Notes: a model not told the origin generated them from the letters alone. 64,000 nt of DNA from Datisca glomerata (GCA_003255025.1 QANY01002785.1:1396043-1460042), one strand, 5' to 3'; positions 1 to 10,954 are shown, counted from the first letter of the stretch. Numbers and translations: made by a program.

Positions 1-560
1 CTTATGAAATTCATCTTGATATCAATATGCTTTGTTCTTTCATGGTGCATATGATTTCAGGTTAGGTGATTAGCACTTTTGTTGTCATAAAACACAGTTA
101 TATTGTCTTGACAGACATCAAGTTCTTCTACTATTCCTCTTAGCCATATAGCTTCCTTTACTGCCTCTGTAGCTGCAACATATTCAACTTCTGTTGTAGA
201 CAATGCAACCACTGGTTGTAGTGATGCTTTCCAGCTCATAGTGCACCTAAAGACTGTAAAGGCATATCTTATAAGAGATATCCTCTTATCAAGATCCCCT
301 ACAAAATTTGAGTCCATATATCCTATGATAGGTTCCTTTTTAGATTCAGATTTCTCAACTATCAGAACATGCCAAAGAGTACCTTTTAGAAACCTCATGA
401 TCCACTTTACTGATTCCCAATGTTCCTTACCTCGCTTAGTCATAAACCTGCTTACAAGACTTGCAGCAAAGGATAAGACTTCCTACTGAACTGGTATAGG
501 GAATTCTTGCCATCTGGCTTTGCTCTTCTTCTATCTCAGCTGATTGCATGTAAGATAGCT
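1..560 (-). pseudogene. copia RNase H domain, broken
   Basis: RNase H removes the RNA strand of the RNA-DNA hybrid during reverse transcription. The longest open piece (57-443) shows the copia RNase H pattern: GYMDSNFVGDLDKR, then SWKASLQPVVALSTTEVEYVAATEAVKEAIWLR. The acidic residues in YMDS, TTEVEY and YDNKSA match the usual catalytic positions. Downstream of a stop at about position 57, the same frame continues with HERTKHIDIK, the conserved end of the domain, to the window edge. Upstream of 443 the frame is disrupted and joins the RT region only through frame changes. This is part of the copia polyprotein remnant and not a separate gene. Confidence 0.9.
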
Positions 561-745
561 TAAAAGTGAGGTGCTAGAGGAGTTTTGACAGGTTTAGATG
601 CTGCCATCCCAAGTTTTCTCAATACCTTTAGAATATACTCCTTTTGGTAAATACAAAGCTTGTTATTTACCTTGACTCTGCGTGTATCCATGCCAAGGAT
701 CCTTCTTGCTTCCCCTAGGTCTTTCATCTCAAATTCGTTGCTTCA

Positions 746-1435
746 CTAAGCCTTATGTCTTCTAATTTCAAATGTGTCAGATGGAGCTATAAGCATATCA
801 TCTATATATAGTAGGAGATATACCTTAGAGTTGTTATCAGAGTTCTTACAGTACGCACAACTATCATGCATGCTTCTAGTGAATCCCTTTTTTACCATAA
901 ACTCATCAAACCTTAGGTACCACTGCCTTGGGCTTTGTTCCAAACCATAGAGTGATTTCTTGAATAGACAAACTTTTCTTTCATCCCCTCTCCTGAAAAA
1001 CCCATTGGGTTGAGACATGAAGATCTTCTCCTCTAGGTTCTCATGTAGGAATGCTATTTTTACATCCATTTGTTCTAATTCTAGTCCAAATTGGTTGACT
1101 AGAACTAGAAGTAACCTAATTGAAGTGTGATTCATAACAGGAGAGTAGATTTTTGAGTAATCTACCCCTTCCCTCTGACTGAAACCTTTTGCCACCTTCC
1201 TGGACTTAAATTTAGGCTTTTTAGCTCCTGAAATTCCTTGTTTTAAATTGAAAATCCATTTGCTACCTATTACTTTCTGTCCTTCAGGTTTATCAATAAG
1301 AATCCATGTATGATTCTTGTTTAGAAAGTTTATCTCATCTTTCATAGCAGCCAGCCAATTTTCTTTGTTTTTACCATTCATAGCCTCATGATAAGATTTA
1401 GGTTCAAAATCATCAATATCATCTACAACTATCAA
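746..1435 (-). pseudogene. copia reverse transcriptase domain (RVT_2 type)
   Basis: An open stretch of 229 codons encodes the N-terminal two thirds of a copia reverse transcriptase. It contains the entry motif W..AMKDEINFLNKNHTW, the segment YSPVMNHTSIRLLL followed by QMDVKIAFLHENLEEKIFMSQP, KSLYGLEQSPRQWY, and the active-site box LLYIDDMLIA, which keeps both catalytic aspartates. A clean frame over this length next to broken flanking domains suggests moderate age. It is separated from integrase by about 8 bases and a frame change, and the C-terminal RT segment (about 560-745) is disrupted. Confidence 0.93.
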
Positions 1436-1443
1436 CGCAAAGG

Positions 1444-2275
1444 CTATGAGATCATCATATCCATATCTATTAGTGCTTTATGTTGTATTCTATTTCTGTC
1501 TCTTATAAATTTATATTCAGTGAGGTCTTCTTGGTCATCATGAATGTCTATCTGTAATTGATATTCAATATTTGGTCCAGCTTCAGTATTAACCGAAGTT
1601 GAGTTAGTAAGAACAAGCTCTGAACTACCAAACTCTACCTCAAGCCTTGTCATAGTAGCTTTTATGTTTCCTGTTTGATTTGAGGGTCCAGATGCATTCA
1701 TGTACATTTCAGATTCCCTAAAAGTGACATCTCTGCTGATAAAGCTTTTGTACCTAGCTTTATCTGAAAACCATAACTTGTATCCTTTAACACCTTCTGA
1801 ATACCCAACAAACAAACATCTCTTTACTCTAGGGTTAAACTCTCCTTCTTTGATGTGTGCATATGCCACACACCCAAATACCCTTAAATGTACAAGGTGA
1901 GGAGTTGACTTAGTCCATATCTCCTTTAGTGTCTTGAGGCCTATAGCAGTTGAGGGGCATCTGTTAATGAGGCAGACTGTTGTGTTTGCAGCTTCTGCCC
2001 AAAACTTCTTTACCAGGCTGGCACTGGATAACATGCTTTTAACCCTTTTCTAGAATTGTCCTGTTCATCCTTTCTACCAATCCATTTTGTTGGGGATTGT
2101 ATGGAACTATTTTATGTCTCAAAATACCATATTGCTTGTAGAAATTATTAAATTCCTTATTCAGAAACTCTAGGCCATTGTCTGTTCTGAGTTTCTTGAC
2201 TTGGAGTTCTACCATCCTTTTCCATTCGTTAAGCTTCATAAATGCCTCATCTTTTGCTAATGAGTGGTGGCCCAC
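1444..2275 (-). pseudogene. copia integrase core, one frameshift
   Basis: Two adjacent open pieces together cover the integrase core. The upstream piece (2039-2275) has LRTDNGLEF, carrying the second catalytic Asp, and NPQQNGLVERMNRTI, carrying the catalytic Glu. The downstream piece (1444-2034) has FWAEAANTTVCLINRCPS and LRVFGCVAYAHI...KRCLFVGYSEGVKGYKLW, the conserved copia integrase C-terminal segment. Between them, at about 2028-2040, the expected Lys-Ala-Arg-Ser/Cys-Met-Leu junction is disturbed by one extra base that brings in a stop. The first catalytic Asp and the zinc-binding part would lie in the disrupted interval at 2276-2330. Confidence 0.92.
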
Positions 2276-2328
2276 AAAGATCTGAATGTCCTTAGCTTAG
2301 GATTTCTTGAGTTTTGTGTGCTGAAGTG

Positions 2329-2670
2329 TTACCTTACTCTGGTAACCTTCCGAAAGATACAATGTTCATGAATGCGTAACTTATCTAGCTTGCCACCACT
2401 GATTAGCCGTTGTTTCTCTAGTTCCAGCAAGCCCTTCTCACTCACATGCCCTAGTCTTTTGTGCCACAAAGTTGACTTATCAAATTCTGATGCTATGATA
2501 GAGTTTGCTGCACTAATCAGTGTGCTTCCTTGAAGTACATAGAGACCATTTTCTTTAATGCCCTTCATCACTATTATGGAACCCTTAAAGATTTTGATTA
2601 CCTTATTTTTACCCTTATAGGTATATCCATTTTCATCTAGAACTCCAAGAGATATTAAATTTCTCTTCAA
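2329..2670 (-). pseudogene. copia GAG-pre-integrase region
   Basis: The translated segment begins with KRNLISLGVLDENGYTY and continues to TLWHKRLGHVSEKGLLELEKQRLISG. This is the GAG-pre-integrase domain with the His residues of the HHCC zinc-binding site; the expected C-x2-C follows at the end in degraded form (EHCIFRK). It precedes integrase as expected. The aspartic protease should lie upstream at about 2700-2860 and is too broken to read as one frame. Confidence 0.88.
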
Positions 2671-2864
2671 AACAGGAACATACCTAACTTCTGACAGATC
2701 TTTTCTAAACCATCATAGGTTTTAATCATAATGGTTCTTGATCCAACAATCTTACATTCCTTGTTATCTCCAAGTAGCACTTTTCCACAATCAAAGCCTA
2801 AGAAAGTCTCAAACCAGTCTATGTTTGGTGTCTTTTGGAATGAACACCCTGAATCATGGATCTA

Positions 2865-3116
2865 TTACCTTTCTGAATTCTTGGTTGCCACAACAAGGAC
2901 ATCAGCAATTTCATATCCATCCTCTCCAACTGCAGCATCCCTTTCAACAGTCTCCTTAGGCTTAGGTTCCTTCTTTATCTTGGGACACAATCTTCTGACA
3001 TGGCCATCTTCATGACAGTGAAAATATTTGATCTTTCTGAAGTTCTTTCCACATCTAGACTTTGATCTTGACTTGCTCCTCCCTTTATACTCTTTCTTTT
3101 CTGTCCTTCCTCTCAC
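2865..3116 (-). pseudogene. copia gag CCHC zinc knuckle segment
   Basis: A basic Arg/Ser/Lys-rich stretch (KSRSKSRCGK) is followed by KYFHCHEDGHVRRLCPK. This is a CCHC retroviral-type knuckle (C-x2-C-x4-H-x4-C) in which the first Cys has been replaced. The knuckle binds the genomic RNA during packaging into virus-like particles. It sits between the gag N-terminus (3374-3679) and the protease/GAG-pre-integrase region, as expected for a copia polyprotein. Confidence 0.85.
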
Positions 3117-3373
3117 TGACAGGCTCTCCCCATTTCAATCCTTCTGCTCATGCTTCCTTTGTAGCTCTTTAGAATTAGTACCAATTACATCTTCTAGAGA
3201 CAGTGTCTCTCCGTCATGCTTCAGAATATTCACAAAAGTTTCATATGACTTTGGCAGAGAATGTAGTAGTACCAGGGCTTTGTCTTCATCTTCATATTCT
3301 ACTTAAATATTTTCAAGATCAAGGTAAAATTTATTGAACTCGTCAATGTGTTCTTGAATGCTCTAAGATACAA

Positions 3374-3679
3374 TCAGCTTGACAGAGCTTTAGTCATGTA
3401 AAGACTCCCAAGTTTGAGCCAAATTTTAGCCATTGTCTTCATCTTAGCAATTTCCCTTAAGACTTTATCACTAAGACTCATAATCAGTGTATTGTATGCC
3501 TTCATGATGTATTTCTTCTTATCTTCAGAATAATTCGAAGGCATCTTACTCTGCCCTTCAAGTGCCTCATCTAATCCTAAATTCCCTAAGAGTGCCAGTA
3601 TTTTCATCTTCCATATTGCAAAGTTATTTGTGCCATCAAACTTGTCAATGTCGTGTTTGGTTGATGTTGCTGCCATCAC
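3374..3679 (-). pseudogene. copia gag N-terminus
   Basis: An open stretch starts MMAATSTKHDIDKFDGTNNFAIWKMKILALLGNLGLDEALEG. The pattern K(F)DG.NNF..WK.K(M) near the N-terminus is the standard start of copia gag (UBN2/DUF4219-like region). The start codon lies about 100 bases inside the primer-binding site, which fits a leader of normal length. The frame is lost after about 100 codons, and the link to the CCHC segment (3117-3373) needs frame changes. Confidence 0.9.
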
Positions 3680-3778
3680 AAACCCTTTCTTGGTTATTTC
3701 TTGATTTTCTTATCACAATCTTGAAATATCAAGATTCTTAAAGACTAGCACTTTAACCCTGCTGTTTGTTGATCTTGG

Positions 3779-3790
3779 GCTATGATATCA
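3779..3790 (-). other. primer-binding site of the copia element
   Basis: Read on the minus strand this is TGATATCATAGC. It matches the plant initiator-Met tRNA primer site TGGTATCAGAGC at 10 of 12 positions. It lies a few bases from the inner LTR end and about 100 bases before the gag start, so its position agrees with its sequence. Confidence 0.85.
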
Positions 3791-3798
3791 CCTTTTTT

Positions 3799-4347
3799 GT
3801 GAAATAAACACTAACTAAAGGTTTTACTGTGCAGATTGTGTACATGCAAAAGGAGAAAATGAAGAAGAAGAGAAGGAGAGGAGAGACACAAGGTTTTATA
3901 CTAGTTCGGTTCTATCAAATCAGAACCTACATCTACTGCTGGAGCTTCTCATATACGATTATGGAGATCAAGTACAAGGGTCAAGGATTTACGCTTTACA
4001 ACAAAAGAAGACAGAACATGAACTCTCCCCCTCAAAGCTCGATTATAGGTAAGCACTCCCTTCCCTTCTTGGTACAAATTACTGGGACGTTTCTTTTTAG
4101 TATTGCTTCTTTCTATATTCAGTATTTCAGCTTTCTTCCTTCTCCTTTTTTATCTTCTATTGATTGAAAGAAAAAAAAACTCTTTTAACTTTAGATGGAC
4201 GGATATATATCTTTGTTCTAATTGCATGTATGTTTCCTGTTGTAGACATAGCCACATGTTGTTTAGCTTTAACCAATTAGTCAGTTAACCAACTGAGTTT
4301 ACCCATAAAAGACTTAACAACCTAAAATCGATACACCAATCATAACA
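3799..4347 (-). repeat. 5' LTR of the copia element
   Basis: The inner end (TG on the plus strand at about 3799, hence CA on the element strand) abuts the primer-binding site. The outer end is placed at a TGTT on the minus strand, either at about 4347 or at about 4319. Only one LTR is inside the window, so the boundary cannot be fixed by comparison. The stretch contains the run of small plus-strand open frames at 3829-4288, which I consider non-coding. Confidence 0.65.
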
Positions 4348-4697
4348 TTACAATATGTATTTCATTGACAAAAAGAAGTTTCTATTGCTTTCTTTGGTTA
4401 AATCTTTGAATTAGAGTAAAATCTTTTTAATTTCTGCTCAAAGATCGTGTTGTTTTATTGGCGTGCTTCCTAGTTGAATTCGGCATATTTATTGGTATGG
4501 TTCGGTTGAGTTCAATTTTTATTGATTTTTTATAGTTCAGTTCAATTTGGTGAGTATACATATATGGTTTGGTTCAGTTTCTACTAGTGAAAAATGCAGT
4601 TCAGTACAACAGACTTTCCTAAATCGCACAAAATCAAACCACTTACACCCCTAGCTGAACCGACACATTAGCACCGGAGCCCCCAATGCATTGACAC
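4348..4697. repeat. non-coding repeat with 'ggttcggtt' motifs
   Basis: About 4470-4680 holds repeated short motifs of the type tggttcggttgagttca, gtatatggtttggttcag and a late caaaccacttacacccctagct segment. Such F/Q/N-like pseudo-repeats are common in small non-autonomous DNA transposons of eudicots. I see no clear terminal inverted repeat or target duplication. No gene is visible. Confidence 0.4.
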
Positions 4698-5415
4698 CTA
4701 ATCTGAAAGAATGGATAAGAAACCCACGATATAATGTGAAATGTAGTCAACTGCACATCTCTCCAGCATGACCAAGGCTCTCAAAATAGTGTCTCCGCTC
4801 ACTTCCACATCGCAGTCGACAAGATTACCAAGAGAACTTAGGCTCCAATCATCAAACGTAGCCTCAAACCCATCTTGAAGGTAGGTTTTTCCTACCTGAA
4901 CAATTAAGGATATGACATCAGGAAGAAAAAGGAAATCCTCTAAACTACCCACTTCCAGCCTTCTTTCTCATCACATCAGATTATCAGTGAATGGGTTTTG
5001 CTTAATCGAAGGGCAAGGAAGAGGAAGCTTCCTTTGGTATTGAAACCCATGGAGGCCCTCAAGTCTCTTTCCCCTTGGAAAAACCAAGTTCTATGAACTC
5101 TTAACCTAGCCATTTTCAGAACATCATAAACCCATTTCATCTCCTTTCCCAACACGAACAACCTTCGTGAATAACCCTCCCGATGCTTGATCCACACGAA
5201 CCACTCACCTCTTTGAACTCCTCGTCCCAGATCTCAAAAGACTTCCACAACAAAGAATAACATACTCTAGAGGGAGCGAACATAGGTCGTGGAGAAGGGT
5301 TCTCTTCTCTTGCGAGAGAGAGAAGAGCGAGAGAGGGACTTAGCTCGAAATCGCCTCTAGAATCATCTTTGAATCGCCTTACGTGCCCTCTATATCGCAT
5401 CATCTGTGATTTCAT
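4698..5415 (-). pseudogene. unrecognised frameshifted coding relic
   Basis: Three overlapping minus-strand open pieces (5137-5415, 4976-5197, 4698-4952) read as one broken protein of roughly 230 residues. The best text is RVCYSLLWKSFEIWDEEFKEVSG, then WIKHREGYSRRLFVLGKEMKWVYDVLKMARLR..TWFFQGERDLRASMGFNTKGSFLFLALRLSK, then GSLEDFLFLPDVISLIVQVGKTYLQDGF. The composition is that of a real protein and not random AT-rich DNA, and the pieces follow in order. I do not recognise the family with confidence. It resembles plant proteins that accompany DUF4283-type LINE ORF1 genes, but that is only an impression. Sequence on both sides is non-coding. Confidence 0.45.
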
Positions 5416-5439
5416 GAACCATAAACATATATTCTATTA

Positions 5440-5720
5440 TTCATTATACAGTGCTTCTTTATAATATAGTACCGTGCATAATAATGTGAAGTACTATGAT
5501 AATTTATACTTGATACCTCAAGTAAAATTATCAAATCTCTTATACTCCATTAGAGAATAAACACTTACTTTATTGTCATCACATAAACGAATTCTAATAA
5601 GGGGTACTATATCACTTACTTGAAAGTATACATAGACTCTACTATCGAAAGTTTATGCATCCTCACTATCCATCAATAATCAGTCAGTAACATTTTGTAT
5701 AATTTTTTTTCTAATTATGT
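5440..5720 (-). repeat. copia LTR fragment, same family as at 52 kb
   Basis: Read on the minus strand, this segment aligns with 51970-52310 on the plus strand. Shared landmarks in the same order are gatagtgaggatgcataa, agtaagtga(t/c)atagtacc, gcttatgtga and tttgataattttacttgag. The 52-kb copy is the 3' LTR region of the plus-strand copia element. This piece therefore appears to be a separate, truncated LTR of that family, unrelated to the copia element at the left edge. Confidence 0.7.
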
Positions 5721-5830
5721 CTTATATCTTCGTTTTTTCGACTCTAATAATTTTTTCCAGTCAACTTCATAACTTAAATTTATTAACATACTATACCTTA
5801 AAGTGTATGAAATGAAATCCGGACATGAAA

Positions 5831-5943
5831 ATGTAAAAAAAGTTTAATTTATTTATTAATTAAAATTTATTATTAATAACACTATTCATGTAAAAAAAGT
5901 TTAATTTATTTATTAATTAAAATTTATTATTAATAACACTATA
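5831..5943. repeat. 57-bp tandem duplication, two copies
   Basis: The 57-base unit starting atgtaaaaaaagtttaattt occurs at 5831-5887 and again from 5888 to about 5943, practically without mismatches. The unit is AT-rich and contains the palindrome ttaattaa. The near identity implies a recent duplication, probably by slippage or unequal exchange. Confidence 0.9.
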
Positions 5944-8900
5944 ATTTGAACAACTTTATATATTTGAAAAAAAAATCTCATATAAAAATCTCATATATTT
6001 TTAGGAATTATACTAATATTTAATAACCTATATCATTTTTTTGCACAACCTATTTACTGAATTTTAGTATTGTTCACTTTTGAGATATAATTTAATGGAA
6101 TTTATTATTTTAGTTTATCACGTGTAACGCATGTTTTAAGAAATAGCTAGTGTTTTCAAAGTGATGCTTATGACTCAAGTACGGATTTGAACGTCTCCGA
6201 TCGGCCAGATACAACAATCGAAAAAAAATTGTTTAGCGCAATTTGGCCGTTGATATCTGAATCAATGACCCATATTAGACAGAATTGTAGAAAACAATCT
6301 GGATTCTTCTAAGAGACATGAATATTATGAATAAAAACTTTTTTGGTAATAATTTGGACAAATTTGCCAAAGGGGTACATCCCCCTTAAGCGAAAGTTTT
6401 CGAATACATTCTCAATACTTCATTATATATACAATTTATTGTCATGTATCTCATAATATAATATTTTATTCATATTTTGATGAAATAAAAAATTGACTCT
6501 TAAATGTGAGTAAGTTGCACACGTCTTATCAAATAATGTGGGTGAGTATTGTAGTACTCTTAAGAATATTGAAGATTTTCTCCATTGAGATACGTGGAAA
6601 CGTACTTGATCAATGAACCTTTTTTACCAACTTAAGGACATCTACATTTGCATTTAATTTGTTATTCTTCTCGCGCCTTTGCGTGTCATTAGGCATATAA
6701 GTAAGGTGGAAGAGCCACAATACAGTTATACAAATATACATAGATTTCATAAATTGCTAGTGAAGTGTAGGGATTAAATGTTAGCTGTATTAGGATATGA
6801 AATTTGCACTTGTTATAGATCCATGCAAGTGAAGTTGCTCCAATTTGTGAGAAGATAATATATGTTATCTTCACAGAGGAACGAGTGGAAGCACGTGAGA
6901 AAGCGATTAGGTTGATGAGGGGTGTTCCATTGTCTCCCCATTTCTTTGCAAAGAAAAGCCTTCACGATGTCGCCCATGTCTCCTTTATAGCATCTATGCC
7001 ATGTGAATGAGACTCTTTCTCTCTAAATAAAAAAATGAGTACGGTGCGAGTTACGATAGAGTACTGTGCATTTTATGTCACTCGTACAAATTTTAAAAAA
7101 TTTAATAAACATTTCATTATCATTATCTAGATTCAAAATATGAATATAATATTATATTTTGAATCACATAAAAATAAGTTACGAGGACGAATACATATAT
7201 AACATTGTACTCTAAAACTTTTCTATCATGATACGTCCTTTGCATCCATGCTTTCTTTCTCCTTGCATCAACGTTTTAGTCACATTACTCTCCTAATAAC
7301 TAGTAAATGCAATTTATGAAGAAAAAAATTTCTCTTTCTTTAGTGATTTTTTAGATTGAAAAGCATACTTAAAATAGAAAATTCTAAGATCTGTTTAATG
7401 TAAAATAAAATAAATATATGGCAGAGTGTGTAAGCTTAGGGAGAGGGTGGAGAGTCACCTACTAACATGTTAGGGTATTGGAGAGGAACTTTTGATTACA
7501 AAAATGGAAGCCAAGTCATCTGTCAGACACAACCACATAACGTTGAGGAAAAGGAGACATGCCCATTTTAACAAAGCGAACATGGAAAAGTGTTCCCATG
7601 CATGAGCATGGATACCCATCTATATATCTTTCTCTCTCTTTATATATTTGTTCACATATTCTGGTACGGAGGAGGCATTGCTTACATTTGTGTTGACCAA
7701 TCAACCATATATTTCATTTTCCCAATTGATATACACATTCATTAAATTATGCATTGTTAACACAATCGACTTTCACATGAATTGACAGTCAAGATGCAAC
7801 AATAAACGTAATTCTTGAATATGGTTTCTTATTTTAGGATTTATAAGTTGGAAACTAGGAAGTAAAGAAATAAAATAAAAAGTTGAGATAATTGATGAGC
7901 AATTCTTATGATTATTATTAAGAATCCTCGTCGTTAACATAATTTTTATATTCAGTAAAATAAATTGAAGGAAAGACAAAATATAAATGTGGTACAACAC
8001 AACTGTAAAAATCAGAATCCAAAATCGTATACCTAATTTTATAATAGAAGTTAATTATTATTACTTAAATATCATCACGGTGACTAGAAACGAGCTTGTG
8101 TGTTGGTGATGACACCCTTATTTTTCTCAACATGTGACCACCGCAAACCATGCCATTCACTCTAATATTCTAATGACTTACTCTTTCATATTTTACTATT
8201 ATAGATTTCAGTGAATGGTTTATTCACACCTCTCATATTTTGTTTTTTCCTTCACTTTTTTCCTTCAACTTTGATCGTTGAAGGATATAAATAATAAAGT
8301 CATCTGATCGATATTAACAAATAAAAATTAGCAAGCAATTGAAATGTTGAATATATCGTTGCCTTGGATCGTGCGCTACCATCTAATTAACTAATACAAG
8401 TTTGTTTAGAAATTAAATATTTGGTTAATATCATCAAATCTTTTTGTATTTAAACTCAATCACTTTATCTTATTAAAGTTTAACATCTTCCCTACTATTA
8501 TCTGAACTTTTTCATCAGTTAAAAAAAATCCCTTCTATCTAAATTGCCGTGAAAATGATGGTAAAATAATTAGGAGCAAAGTGATATGACCAATTTATCC
8601 CAAAAAGTCCCAACTTGAAGATAGGAGCTCTCGGGACGTTGGGTTTTTGTTGAACTGAAGGTTTAGATGAGGTAAGGTTTTGTGTGGTTGGGTTTTGAAA
8701 ACATGGCATTGTGGGTAATAACAGTCATGTGATGTGCACATCATCATTTTAACACCATTTTTATGACAATTTAGATGAATGCAGATTTATTTATTGATGA
8801 AGAAAGTTTAAGTATCAATAAAAAAAATATTTTGAAATTTAAGAGGTAAATAGATTTTGTGCCAAAATTCAAAGGGATCTTGAGATATTAACTAAAATAT

Positions 8901-9561
8901 TATAATAACTAATTATCTACTTGTAGAATGTGTACACCCATATCATTCTCTCTATATTTTAAAGTCTAAATTTGGTGAAATTTGTGCCAAGGAAGAAAAT
9001 TCGCAATTTATTTGATGCAGAAATCGATAAGAAAGTTTTGTTAGTAAATATGCATATTTGATTTCTTCCTAACATTCTCTGTAAATAGCTAATCCCCACC
9101 AGCCCCTGCAGGTTTTCACTGAAATTCATGTAGCTATAGTGCAAATTCACCTTCATTTCTCTGCTCATCCCCTTCCACTCCTGAATCCAATATATTTCGG
9201 CTCATTTCAATGTCCACACATTGTCCCAAATAGAAATGGATCAATTTAGGCCTGAACTCTGATGAAATTAGTATAAATTAGTGGAGCAATTGGAGAGTGA
9301 AAAATAAAAGAAGAAATTGGATCTTGGATTAAAAATTGAGTTTTTTTTTTCACCTTTTTAACCTAAATAGAACGAGCCCCGGGCCCCGGCTAAGACAATC
9401 CAAACCCAGGAATACAAACAGTAAGGAGTTTGCCATTAAATGAGAAAAATTAAAGAAATATCTCTAAAAATTAGACGTAATTAGCAGCCACTAAACCCTT
9501 ATAGAGTCTCCGAACAAGATTCTTTGACCATTTTACTATATCTATATCTTAGCTACGCCAT
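5944..9561. other. intergenic DNA, no gene seen
   Basis: AT-rich sequence with only short open frames (such as 6689-6874, 7516-7704, 7773-8000, 8959-9168) that show no domain, codon bias or conserved motif. The last few hundred bases (9180-9560) are downstream of the GATA stop codon and would include its 3' UTR. No polyadenylation site can be assigned with confidence. Confidence 0.6.
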
Positions 9562-10674
9562 CTAGATCAGCTGCCTAAAGTCGGGACCCACGTGTTGATG
9601 AATCAAGTAATCGTCACCGTTGGATACATCATAGATCATGTTTTGACGATGATCGTAAAACTGCTCTTGATGTTGGTGGGCCTTCTGCATCTCCTTCTGA
9701 CGCCGAAGCTCCATTACCTTCCGGTGCGAGTTCGAGTGCTTTGTCAACACAAACGTAGGGCTCGCCGCCGGTCTGTACTCCGGCACCAGCCGCCCCGACT
9801 TGTACCGTACTCCACAAGCGTTACACAATGTCTTCGGCCCCATTGGTCCTGTTCTCCACTGCGGGGTCTTATCAGTAGCGCAATGCAGGCACCTTCTCCC
9901 TTCTCCGATCCCGCCGTCAGGTCCTTCTTTTCTCCGTGGCGCGGATTTTCCGAAATTGTGAGTCGCCGGAAGGAAAACGTCGATTTCCGACGAGGAAGTT
10001 GTGGGTGAGAGTAGGGGAAGGCGGGAATTCCAAATGCATGGGGCAGCCCGAGACCGTTTGCTCCGAGCCTTAGCCGGAACGGACATGTCGGTATGAAACG
10101 CCGTAGCATTTCGATTCGGGCCGTGCTGGGATTCTCGGGTTTTTGACGATTCATCTGCCCGAGCATTCATTCCCGAAATGAGCTGAAGCTTCTGCAAATC
10201 CTCGCTGGAAAAGGATTCTTCCTCGAAGTTTGAAAGCCATTCGAGCTCAGCTAAATCGTCATACTGCTCACACACACAGGATAATAAACAACTATTAGAA
10301 TTTGAAATTTCCTTAACAAATTAATAACTGCTCACGCACTATATATGTTGTGCGTGGGAGCTAAAATAACCAATTACCGGCACGCAGAGTTCACTTGAGA
10401 AATGGACGTCGGCAGCGAAGTTACGGCAACCAAAATCACCAGCGGAATTGCAGCTGTCAACGGCGGTGACATTGGAGGATTCGGTAGAGCTGTTACCAGT
10501 GAGGGAGTCGAAGCCGTCGGGGATTGGAGCGTCATCGTTGGAAAAGTCGAGGAGGTCCTCAACGATAAAATGGTCGATACTGCCACCGGCAGCCGTCTTA
10601 TTGTCGAAGGGGTGGTGGTTTTCGGTAACGATTGGTGAGGAATGTCCGGCCTCGTTGTATTGCGATGCTTCCAT
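9562..10674 (-). CDS. GATA12: GATA zinc-finger transcription factor, GATA12-like
   Basis: Two exons on the minus strand: exon 1 is 10674-10378 (99 codons) and exon 2 is 10263-9562 (233 codons plus stop), joined in phase 0. The 114-bp intron has donor CCG|GTAATT and acceptor GAGCAG|TAT. The predicted protein is 332 residues, about the length of Arabidopsis GATA12. Residues 36-48 carry the acidic [13 protein letters not shown] motif of subfamily [12 protein letters not shown] follows the splice site, a basic stretch KARSKRSR (about 163-171) could be a nuclear signal, and the single zinc finger is C-x2-C-x18-C-x2-C with Cys 224, 227, 246 and 249. The C-terminus ends in VGPDFRQLI, as in GATA12. 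The product should bind GATA motifs in the nucleus. All key residues are present and both exons are open, so this is probably a functional gene. Orthology to GATA12 rather than GATA9 is my judgement. Confidence 0.95.
10264..10377 (-). other. intron of the GATA gene
   Basis: A GT-AG intron of 114 bases inferred from the protein: exon 1 ends ...SSELCVP and exon 2 begins [13 protein letters not shown], matching the exon junction context known for GATA12-type genes. A pyrimidine/GT-rich tract (tgtgtgtgag on the minus strand) precedes the acceptor. Confidence 0.9.
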
Positions 10675-10738
10675 TTAATTAGCAACTTTGTTTTTCTAAG
10701 GCCACAGAAAATATATAATGGCTGGGAATGAGAATAGT

Positions 10739-10774
<36 letters not shown>

Positions 10775-10850
10775 AAGGGAGAAGTGTGATAAGTTATGGC
10801 TTTGAGGAGAGAGAGAGAAAGAGAGTGAGAGAGTGAAAAGAGAGAGATAA
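10739..10850 (-). repeat. GA/CT microsatellite upstream of the GATA start
   Basis: A GA run of about 14 units (10741-10769) is followed by interrupted GA tracts to about 10850; on the gene strand this is a CT-rich tract about 65-175 bases before the ATG. It lies between the proposed TATA box and the start codon, so it is probably in the 5' UTR. GA/CT tracts in plant promoters and leaders are known binding sites for BBR/BPC GAGA-binding proteins; that role here is inference. Confidence 0.8.
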
Positions 10851-10945
10851 ACGGGTTGGTTTATTTACGTCTGAAGGGGACAAGCTGACTGCTGGAATGG
10901 AGGATTTTGACGACGATAAAACCTTCAATTTTCTTTCTTTTTTTC

Positions 10946-10954
10946 TTTTATAGA
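10946..10954 (-). promoter_or_regulatory. candidate TATA box of the GATA gene
   Basis: On the minus strand this reads CTATAAAAG, a near-perfect plant TATA box. It is about 272 bases upstream of the ATG, which would give a transcription start near 10915-10925 and a 5' UTR of about 245 bases containing the CT-rich tract. Confidence 0.6.

Larger units (their letters stand above)
1..4347 (-). mobile_element. Ty1/copia LTR retrotransposon, 5' part, decayed
   Basis: On the minus strand the domains follow copia order: LTR, primer-binding site, gag, CCHC knuckle, GAG-pre-integrase, integrase, reverse transcriptase, RNase H. The order protease-integrase-RT-RNase H separates copia from gypsy elements. 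The coding frame is broken by several frameshifts and stops, so the copy cannot encode a working polyprotein. The window begins inside the end of RNase H, so the polypurine tract and 3' LTR lie to the left. The right boundary is set by the outer end of the 5' LTR and is uncertain by about 30 bases. Confidence 0.93.

Noticed and set aside
9370..9396. GC-rich run gagccccgggccccggct as a terminator-like hairpin
   Set aside because: It has a short palindrome but no role is known for such a structure downstream of a plant gene, and it may be chance.
9592..10166. Open frames overlapping the GATA gene on the plus strand and in the other minus-strand frames (also 10374-10685)
   Set aside because: They are by-products of the GC-rich GATA exons; the true frame has the zinc finger and the conserved C-terminus.
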